Assembly: GCA_025345505.1 (NCBI GenBank) | Contig: JANVCC010000077.1 | Coordinates: forward strand, 7,322,414-7,386,413 | From: Todiramphus chloris collaris | Taxonomy: Eukaryota; Chordata; Aves; Coraciiformes; Alcedinidae | Length of the DNA: 64,000 nt | Direction: 5' to 3' | Shown here: one piece after another, positions 51,894 to 61,900 of the stretch | Position numbering within the stretch: position 1 is the first letter of the stretch | Layout: each line of letters starts with the position of its first letter | Translations under genes and position numbers: made by a program | Notes under the pieces: model-generated | What the model saw: the letters and a program-made list of their open reading frames with translations, nothing else | Told to the model about the DNA's origin: nothing | Database searches by the model: none

Positions 51894-53513
51894 GTTATAT
51901 AATGTTGAAGTGTGGTAGGTGACATGGGAGAAAAGAGGCTTGTCTATCTCAGTTAGAATATGAACTATATACATAATATATTCTTAATTTTATGTTCTCT
52001 ACAAACTATAGGCTGTAAAGTGTTGAGTGCACTAGTAGGAGGGTAGTCACAGCATCTATAACTAAATATATAAAAATTTTACTACAGTACTATATTTTTG
52101 TTACTACACTTTTATGAATACAAATTGAAATAGGCTTAGAGGGAGAACTGTCAGAATGGTCAGGGTTGTAGAAGACACAGACCATGATTTGTTTAAACTA
52201 GTAAAATGAAGGCTTAAAAAGAGCAGCTTTTAAAATTAGGTAATGTCAACACTGGTAGAAGAAAAATTAGGGTAAACTGACCATCAATACCTGTAGTTTG
52301 ATGGATCTTCCTTGGACTATCAGCTCTTCCTGGCTGAGGAAAGAAATGGGACTGAATAATAGGAACCAGATGGCATTCTAAGAACTGCAGCAGCCTATGT
52401 GCATTAGGATTTCAGAGTTTCATTCATGGAGGATGCCGAGTCCTGGCACAGCTTGCTGCTACACTGCTTTAGCTAGAGACATATCCAGTGTCGCTCTGCT
52501 TATCGTTGTCTCATTTGGAGCAAGACTATTTGCAGGAAGGGGGAAATAAATGGATGTTGCAGAGCTTTGCAGTGGCAGTGTAAGGGTACCTGAATACACC
52601 TACTATTAGAATGGTGGTGAGCCATTCTTGAACATTGATCTTTTCCTTTACATAAAAACAAAGTTATCTCATCGCTTTTCTGTAAGGAAGGTGGTTCACT
52701 GCTTAGTGAAACTCCCAACAGAATGTCTATTGAAAGAATATTCAGATATGTTCTCTTTTCTCAAAAATATTTCTCATAATCTCGACTTCATTATCATATG
52801 AAGATTTTATTGGGTACTTGAGAACAGTAATACTGGATCTGTATTTGTGGTGGCTGAAAGATTATGTTAAAGCAATAATTCTTAACTGAAATGATCAGAT
52901 ATCAAACAAATGCAGAATAAGTAACAACAAATACGTTATTTAAAGCTTTGTTTAAGTTGTGTAAAAACCAAGACTGTGACATTTATATTCAACACATCAA
53001 TATGTTTGTGTTTTTCCTGTGATCCCAAAGGGTAAGATTAGGGTTGAAGATAGTAGATGTTATCTAATTAGGTGGAAATTGATCTTCTGGCTTGAACTAC
53101 TGGAGCAGATTGTTACTTTGGCAGTTCTTGAAACTTCTCAATAAATAGAAATTAGATTCCTTCCTTTCTGTTGTGTGGGTAAATGACTTTTTTTTTAAAG
53201 CTATAGAATTTTTTCCTACATTTGAGGATATCATAATTGACTTAAAATTTGGATTTATAGAGTTGTTTGCTATTTTTAAAGGGTCTTTTTTTTTTTTCCT
53301 CCCCTGTGGATTGAGTGACACATGAGGAAGATAAGAAAGAAATCCAATTTTAAATAAATGGAGAAAAATCATTTTTGCATAGAAAATAATAAAACATATT
53401 TTTCATTATCTTTGTTCTGCAGCTGTAGCACTCTCTGTTGCACAAAAGACATGCAATTGCTGTATGTGATGTTTCTGAAGAGAAAATGTATTTATGCTGA
53501 AATAATGATGATA

Positions 53514-53557
53514 TTTCATGGTATATATATTTAAGTTTCATGGTGTATGTATTTAAG
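53514..53557 (+). repeat. Two-copy tandem duplication, period 22
   Basis: TTTCATGGTATATATATTTA plus AG at 53514-53535 is repeated at 53536-53557 with two substitutions. Confidence 0.88.
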
Positions 53558-56500
53558 TAAGAAAATCTGTAAATGATACTTCCAAGTCCTACATTTACAT
53601 TGCCTTTGTAAGATAATAGTCACACAGAAGCATTTGCTCTCTAAATGATGTCTCAGTAGAAGTCAGTATTATTCTCTTGCTTTGGATTTTTTCAACTATA
53701 TATTCCATTTTTATAGGGATTTGTGTTTTTACATAATATATAGTGATAACTCCATGAATGTTTGACACTTCCCCTGAAGATCCAGTCCTCCTGGCCATGC
53801 AGTCTTACTTTTGTTGGAATAACCGTACCTATGTGGGCAAAGTGAAAGCCTGTAAGGGCACACATGCAGGTTCAAAGTGAGCCTGAATAAAAATAAAAGC
53901 AAATTTTAACCCGGGTACATTCCCTCAACTGGTTCATGGTGCATCCGTGTGAAAACTGGTGCCAGTAGGAATGATAGCTGAAGAGTAAGCGGTGAGGGGA
54001 GGTGGTGGCACTGTCAGCTGATGCCCCTTGAATACATGTGTGCATCATGCACAGGGTATCGATGTGCTCTTTGAAGAAAACCTGCTGCTTTCAAGCTCCT
54101 TATACAAGTGTGTCTCTTTACAACGTGTCCTTCCTCCATGCCAGAACAAGACCTGGGTGCATGGTGTTTCTCCTCTGTCTCACCGTGTTGCTCAGTGTAG
54201 ACCAGCAGTGAAGCACGGAGGCTGTAAGAAAGCTATCGGTGACATTCTTTCAGTCACTGACTGATTCACAGTATTATTAACAGTTATGCATTGTTAACTT
54301 TGTATACAAAGTTTTTGCTTGTCCTCATTTTAATACAGTCAATATGATCTAAATGTATTTCCGATTTGCTATATGAATTCTTATGATTCCCTGTCTCTAG
54401 AAATGAGTATCACAAATCAATTGGCATGCGAGGAGTTTGTGTGTTTTATTCGTAACTTGCCACTGGGGGACACTGTTGACCACTACATTTCTGTGCCGGA
54501 ACGGGAGCTGTACTAGAAGACACGAATGTGTTTTCATTTTTGGACTGGAGGCACTGATTTTGTAATTCTAAAGTCCTTGCTGATCAAAGAATACTTAATA
54601 AATTGGTTTTTTTAAGCACTTTTATATTCAAATGAAGTGTTTCCTCCAGTGATTTACCAAATCAGAATCTTGCTGAGATTTCTGTTCTATCACAGTATCT
54701 ATTATTGATGCTTAAGAAATAATATACTGAATTGTTCATACTCTCATTAGACCTCATTCAAATACCATTAATCTTTTCTGAGTAGATGGCAGAATGAACA
54801 ATGGGAATTAAGTGTCTCCATCATTTAACAAATGGAAGGTAATTTGGATGCAAGTGGACATCATTCTTCTGTAGAGAACTAGGAATAACTGACAACTGGT
54901 TACATACAGATGAGATGCCCAGTTACTGTGTATAAGAAGTAATTGTAACAAGTTGCCCCCCAAAAACATGCATTTTGAAAGTGTAACCTTGCCCCCTGCA
55001 AGGTAATATGTTTTAATATTATGAACTTGATATCAGTTGCTTATTTAGTTTTTTTAATAAACTTCATCAGTGATGTCTTAAATGCTTGTTTACTCTCTCC
55101 TGGACTCATTGTAAACCTTTGGGGAGAGTGTCCATTGTCAGGAGAGCATCTGGATACTTTTTGCAGGAAGAACTACCTCCTCTTGCTTTTTTTGAACATG
55201 GCTTCTTCAAGCTGCATTTGATAAATCTTGATCTCTAAATTCAGACAGATTGTAGGCTCTTCATATCCACTGTTTGTGTGTCCCTTGTTTTATATACATT
55301 TATCTTTCCCTTCTAAATTTTCTATTTTTTTTTCCTCTCCAAGTGCTAAAGTCTTAGCTTAGTAATTGCAGTTACAGAAGCCATTCTGTTCTTTCAAACA
55401 TTCTTATTACTCCACTGTAAACAGTATCCAGCTCTAACCTATCTTCTGAGTAGGGCACACAATTTTCTTAAGTGTAGGCAGACAACTGATTTATACAGTG
55501 ATGTAATGGTGTTCTTTGTTCCTAATGTGGTTTGGTTTTTTGACCATTGCTGAGTGTTGACATGGTATTTTCATGACTTATCATGACTCAACTCATGACT
55601 GAGTTGAGAATTTGCTGCTGCCTGATGATGTCTAGTTAAGAGACTGTCTTCTTTTTCATCAGTCTAAAACTTAGCCTACTTTTCAAGTTATTTGTGTTGA
55701 ATTTTATGTGTAATTTTATTGCTCAGTCACATAGTCAGATGAGAACTTGTTCTGTGGTTCTTTGAAGGTTGATCTTATGCTTTCTACCCTCCAGTAATTG
55801 CCTTCATCAGCAAACTTTCTTCACTGCTTAGAGTCTTTCAGAATCATCACCATTGAAATCCTTTTGAGACTCCACAGGTGAACCTTCTCCATTTAAGAAG
55901 TGTCTGTTTACTCATCTACTATTTCATACAGTCAATTATTTTAGCCATGGAAAGGCCTTTATTACTACAACAGTCAAATTTCCTTACAAGTCTTTGGTGA
56001 GGAGTTTTGTTAAAAGCCTTGAGAAAATCCATGTCAGTGTATAAACTGGATCACTTAATTTCTTCAAAGAACTTTTAATAGGTTTGGAAGACAGGCCTTC
56101 TATTTATGAAAACTATACCCATTTTAAAAGTAGATGGCAATTATCTATCAATTGACTGATCCTGTTCATTCTCAAAGTTTCAGATAGAAACAGAAGCAAG
56201 GCAAACCAGTAGTTTTCCAAGTCTTCCCAGGAACCTTCTTAAGAACTTGATGTTGTGTGTGACACTAGGGATGCAGACTGGTTTTTTGGGTGGGGTTTTG
56301 TGTATCACCCTCAAATTACAGAAATAACTTGGCTGTTGTAGAACATCTGTATGTCATCACCAACGACAACTATTTCAATTCCATGATTGATAACAGTTAA
56401 ACTGGAACTGATTGGTGTTACACAAATTCAGCGTTCCCCATCTACAATGCCAGTCACTAGTGACATACAGTTATCTGACAAGAGGCAAATAGTGTATGTG

Positions 56501-57351
56501 CTGGGATATTGTGTTTTGGTTTTTGTTTTTTTTTTAATCTCCTCTCACAAAGTTCTGCATATATTCAAGTTTTAAATAACAAGACTTTAAAGTTTTTCCA
56601 ACATTCAGAGTGTAAACTACTGATGAAGAGATCTCATTTTGGTTATTACAGAACAAATGAAAAATAAAAATACATTTCTGCTGTGTCATATTTTGCTGGG
56701 TTTTCCTTATTTAGTAAAAATTGTTGAGAATGCATTCTAATATGATATATAGGTGTAGATTTTGTTAGCTTTGTAGAATGATCTAGAAAATTTAAATATT
56801 CAAATCATTCTTTTTATAAAACACTCTACATTGTATTTTACTTTGGAAAGACAGTGCAGTATGGCATAGGCAAAGAGCAAATCTTTATTCCTGAGATTTA
56901 ATATAGTATAATCTATATTGTAACTTAATTTACTGTAACGTTATTTGTTTTGATGTAAGCTTATTTTGGTTAGTTCAAACACAGTATAGTTTTTCTCCAG
57001 AGGTAACAATCAGTGTATGTTGTGTTACACATTTTAGACCTATACAGCGTCTAAAAATATGATACATTACACCTTTCTTTCAATTTGTGACTCCTACAAT
57101 ATGTTTTCAGAGAAGAATGAAGAAATGGATCATTTTTATTTGAGCTAATCTAAAGCTTTCAATTTGACTGACATCCCTTGTTGCCGATTTTTTTTGTACT
57201 GAGCATCTGCTAAACATAAAAGCGTATACCGTATTTTATCAGAATGAGCAATCCTGACATCTGTAATTAAGCCTCCCTTGTTTCTGCTTTATTGGCTTTA
57301 ACATTCCTGTCTTAACAGATTGTACAAATTGCACATTTGTTTACAAAACAG

Positions 57352-57526
57352 GTCCAGATTGTTCTTTGAATGTCCCTTCCACGGAGTCTTACTGGATCCT
57401 ACCGAACGTAAAGCCATTCAGTCCTTCTGTGGGCCGGGCATCCCATAAGGCAGTCCTACACGGGAAGTTTATGTGGGTGATTGGTGGATACACTTTTAAT
57501 TACAGTTCATTCCAAATGGTGTTGAA
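57352..57526 (+). CDS. ATRNL1: ATRNL1 exon e (presumed exon 6), end of EGF and kelch blade 1
   Basis: 175-nt exon entered in phase 1 and left in phase 2, donor GTAAGT. The acceptor CAAAACAG has a weak pyrimidine tract. GT completes Gly179, residues 180-236 follow, and AA begins Asn237. Cys182 closes the second EGF-like module (PDC). A linker with STESYWILPNVKPF follows, then the first kelch blade: RASHKAVLHGKFMWVIGGY, with the diagnostic Gly-Gly at 223-224 after hydrophobic residues. A sequon NYS follows. Known: attractin-family kelch repeats form a beta-propeller outside the cell. Frame and phases agree with both neighbours. Confidence 0.96.
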
Positions 57527-58908
57527 GTAAGTGGTTTCTCTTTTGTCGTATCTTTTTCTGATGTGCCTTAGGGAAAATAGGTCCTACCGGAGAAGTAGAC
57601 TCTATCCTGCAATTTAATGGAAAAGTTCCTATGTCCTAGTAGTGAAATATTGGAATGGGATGCCCAGGGAGGTGGTTGAGTCCCCATCCCTGGGTGTGTT
57701 TAAACATCGCTTGGATGTGGGGTTGGGGGATGTGGTCTAGGGGTGAACTTACAGAATAGGGCTAATGGTTGGACATGATGATCCCAAGGGTCTTTTCCAA
57801 CCTGAGTGATTCTGTGATTCTGTTTTCAGATTCTTTAGTAATGGTCTTTGTGCTTGCAGTTTTACTTGTGATTTAAAAAAAAATAAGTGAAAATAGGGGT
57901 AACATCAAACTATATGTGGTACTAACACGTAAATTCTTCAGTTTTGTGAAAACTGTTGCTATACTTTGCCACAAAGCACAGATGTTTGTGGTGATAAAAC
58001 AGTGAAAGAAATCCATGTGCTGACATATTCAGACAGTGCATCTAGAACGCTATCTGCATAATTGGAGTAAATTTATAATTATAGGAGACTTGTATTTGAT
58101 ACATGCCTGTTTGTGCTATGCCAGTAGGGTTAAGCAAGTCATCTGTATTTCACTTCTTTATATTTATGACAGTTCATATGTCTGTGTATTTGACTACCAG
58201 TTGAAAACAAAGTTGAAGCAGCCGTAAATATCACCTGGCTGATTTGGATGGTAACCTCTATATATGTAGGTGTCCTAAATGTAGCAAATGCAAGTACTCA
58301 GCATATGTTTGTTACTATGCTTATTTATCCTATTTTCATTCACATTTTGTTTTCTTACATGCAGTTGCAATCATCCAGAACAAATGCCATCATCTTGGCT
58401 GTTTTTCTTTTCTACCTCTGTTAATTTTTTGCCTCTCTGCCATTTTGTTGTGTGTTAATCTATTAATGCAAATTTAATGGAAATTAAAATCAACCATATA
58501 GCCGAGAGGGTGCTCAACAGTAAGTCTTCAAAGTAGTGCACAAGACTGTGACATAAGCAGTTTAGTGGGGAGTTTTTTTTTATGTGACTAATAAGTGACC
58601 TTAGCAACCTAGTTTCCTAACTTTCCTATAAGTCTGGTGATTTTTATTGCAGTCCCATTTTCTGAAATTATTGGTGGTTCCCTGAAAAAGCTGCTCCTGT
58701 TTTGTTTCATGAACATTTAGGATGCTATCACGAGGTGCAAGGTTAATTGTTTTAACAGTTAAAAGTGTTCGTATTACTACTGCTAACATATTACCACATC
58801 AGATAAACAGTGACTGATCAAGTCTGCCAAACAGATATTAGTTTGAACATACAAAACCCTCTATTTCTCTGCAGGTAGAAAGTGGTTACTTTTCTATTTC
58901 TCTTTTAG
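57527..58908 (+). other. ATRNL1: ATRNL1 intron between exons e and f
   Basis: 1,382 bp, GTAAGT...TCTCTTTTAG with a good pyrimidine tract. It carries a CR1 3' tail at about 57640-57822. The rest is unremarkable. Confidence 0.9.
57640..57822 (+). mobile_element. CR1 LINE 3' end, + orientation
   Basis: Reads GGGATGCCCAGGGAGGTGGT near the start, then a segment with GGGCTAATGGTTGGACATGA and GGGTCTTTTCCAACCTGAGT, and ends with octamers GATTCTGTGATTCTG. These are the 3' end of avian CR1. It is truncated to about 180 bp and begins roughly 110 bases after exon e. Confidence 0.93.
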
Positions 58909-58996
58909 CTACAATTTGGAAAGCAGTATATGGAACGTAGTGCCTGTATCCAAAGGACCACTCCAGAGATATGGACACACTCTTGCTTTATATCAG
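58909..58996 (+). CDS. ATRNL1: ATRNL1 exon f (presumed exon 7), kelch blade 1 to 2
   Basis: 88-nt exon entered in phase 2 and left in phase 0, acceptor TCTCTTTTAG. The first base completes Asn237, then residues 238-266. It carries the conserved kelch Trp (Trp245 in SSIWNVVPVS), which ends blade 1, and RYGHTLALYQ, which opens blade 2. The donor after TATCAG is GTTTGG, weaker than all other donors here. Unspliced read-through would add eight codons before a TAA at 59021-59023. The following exon, expected to begin with a hydrophobic segment leading to the next Gly-Gly, is not found in the last 5 kb. Confidence 0.94.
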
Positions 58997-61900
58997 GTTT
59001 GGACTCTTCAGCATTCTATTTAATGAATTTCTTTGTGTGTGCTGTTAGTGATCTTAAAATGATTCATCATGGTCATAGATTGGTGAGGATAACTTAATTT
59101 CTAGTCCCTAAACATTTTGTATTAGTGGCTTCTTCAGTACTTAGATGTATTGCACAATTTTTTGAAAGAAGATTGTGCAGTAAGTCTATGTCACTTATTA
59201 GCTGACCATGAACTTTTGAGATAAACCTGCCAATAAAAGGGGACTATTATAATTAGAAATAGCTGGGAGCCAAGGGTGCCCTTGTTGAGCAGGCACTGTC
59301 TCCAGGGGCTGAGCCCAGCAGGCAGAGCAAGATGCTGGTAGCAGGGTCACTTGACAGTCCCAACCATGGCAAGCCATGGCCCAGGTCCAGGGACTATTCA
59401 GGGAGTCCAGTTAGGAGCAGAAGGTGACAAGGCCAGAGATGGGACTGAAAAAAAGGCTACTTTGTATCCCTTAGGGGTTCATCCAGGATATAAGTCACCT
59501 ACAGTGCAGGTCCAGGTCCATCCAGGAAGCAGGATCACAAGAAGTCAGTGACTGAGGGTCCATCACTGAACTCTAGGTGAGGCTGGTCAGGGCCATTAAG
59601 GCATGTTAATGCCCTAAAGGCCATGACAGTAAGGAATCCATTTTTATTTGTGTTATTACTCTTAGTGTGGAGCCAAAGCAGTATTAAAATACAAACTGTT
59701 GTTTTATAGTATCATTTTACTATAAGTTCCAACAAAATACAAAAAAGAGGCAATTTTGCTTCTGCTGGTATCATGTAGTCTGCATGTTGCTTTATTAAAA
59801 ACACTTTTAAAGGCTTAATTCACTAATATAAATAGAGGGTGAAAAAAAGATTCTTTGTACTGATAGAATATAGAGACAGAAATTATCTTTATTAAAAAAA
59901 AAAAAAATGCCTTTTGTTAATTTTTGGATAGTCTTAGTCGTGTCTCCAAAATATCAAAGACTTTTCAGTAACATAGTGTTGTCACAAAATATTGGCATCT
60001 TTCCATTCATTTCCGCGACAGATTATTTTTCAGTTTGTTGAACAAACAAATCCAAGTTGTAGATGTCTGTGGAACGCCACTGATGACCTCAATTCATTTA
60101 AGAAGTGGCTATTTTATTTTTCCAAAATGTATCTTTATTGAATTATTTTGCCTTGTGTTATCCGCCTTGCTTGTCCCAGAGCCTCTTAGTTTCTTTAAGG
60201 CATGAGGACCATTATCCAGCATCTTTTGGAAATTCCAGGTAACAGTGTCAACCACACCTCTTGATTCCTTCAGGAGGGTCCAATGATTTGCAAGATACAA
60301 CTTGCCTTTTCAAAAGCTGTTAGACTTTCCTTCAGTCTGTCTGATGCACGTGTTCACTGAATTCTGTGCTTTCTGCTGTTTACTCTTCAGCCTTTTGATA
60401 CCGACATGTTTCTAAGGAGGGATTTAGACACCACAAACAGGGTCAGCTCTTTTGTTCTTAAATTCCCTCAGAACTCATCCTGGTGACTTGTCAATGATTT
60501 TTGTCAGTTTGGGGATTTTTACTATAATCTTCTGTTACTAATTTCTGCTATGGAAATACCTGTAAAGTCTGCCATGAAGAACTCACATGGGGAAATTAAC
60601 TTATATTTTATTACTATGTCTTTATCTTCTCAGAATACTCCTTCAGACTAGACTGTCTGTTGGTACCACAAATTATCTAGTTGGCTCTATTTCTAATGCA
60701 TTTGAAAAATGATGTATTAATGCTTTCTATATAATTTTTCAGGCAGCTTATTAAACTCACGTCTTGCCTTTATATGTCTGTGAGTTTTAATCTACTGGAG
60801 TTTTTGAACCTTTATTTTGAAGTACACTTTCTCTTCTATTACTCTCCATTATCCTCCTATTAGGTTAAGCTTGATTTATTTTGTTACTTGTAATAGGAAA
60901 TGTTGTGTTTTTTTAAATAGGAAGCATTCATGTGAGCTGAGCAGATGTCCTTAAATTTCTTCATATTATCATTGAAGAGTTTATCCTTGTAGCTGTACCT
61001 TTTAGTTTGTTTTATGATGTCTTTTGATATAGTGTTCCTTTTGAAGTTAAGCAGAATTGTAGGTGTGGGTGGGTTTTTATTTTCCTGACATCTCTTGGTC
61101 TTCTGGAGACGCCGAATCTGTACATAGCATGGATAATATTGTGGACGTGTTTTCCAGTAGTAATATAAACTAGATTCTGCGCCTGCCCCAACATCAACTC
61201 AAATATTGGTTTTCTTCTCTTCAGTTCCCTGACTCATTACTAATGTATTATCTCTTCTTTGAAAAGTCAAATCTTTCTGACCTGTATTTTTGCTTATTAC
61301 AGTTCTTGTAGAAGATGGACCTTTTACTTGGGAAACATACGAGTAATGTATCATTTAGCACTTCAGAATAAAGGCTTAAAATATCATTTAACCTTTTTAT
61401 TTGATGGTGCTAATATTTTCTTGAGATATTCCAGACTAAAGAATAAAAATCTTAGAGATTCTTTTACCAGCAAATGTTAAATATAATAGACCTGTGTTTA
61501 TTCAGAGATGTTTTTGGATCTCAGTGAGTAAATGCAGGTCTTGTTAATATTAATGAAAACTACAAGCAAATGTGTAGTGCAGAAGCTGTTGCTGTTGTCA
61601 AGGGCACACGTTAGTTAGTGATTTTAATTCACTAATAATGAACACAGCTGCAGTCATGTCAAATAATTGCCTGATACGTTGTTTGTACTAGTGATTATGT
61701 CAAATACTAAAAAATGTAATGGGCCAAAGGAGCTGATCATGTAAGTTGAAACGATGTTTCAAGAGAATTTTGCAGTAAGGTATTAAGGTAACTTGTTAGG
61801 ATAAACTTTTTTTTTTTTCCTTTTCGATGTTCAGTTTCTTGAAGAAGAAAAATAATTTAATGTGAAGAGTGGTAGAACATAATACCTAGAGATGGCAGCT

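Larger units (their letters stand above)
46548..57351 (+). other. ATRNL1: ATRNL1 intron between exons d and e, longest complete intron
   Basis: 10,804 bp, GTAAGG...AAACAG. It contains two copies of one LTR family in inverted orientation (49385-50012 minus, 51149-51893 plus), a (TA)n stretch, a two-copy tandem duplication (53514-53557) and a small CpG-retaining block (54429-54524). The 3' splice site has a poor pyrimidine tract; a TCTTAAC word about 35 bases upstream is a plausible branch point. No other gene is seen. Confidence 0.88.
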
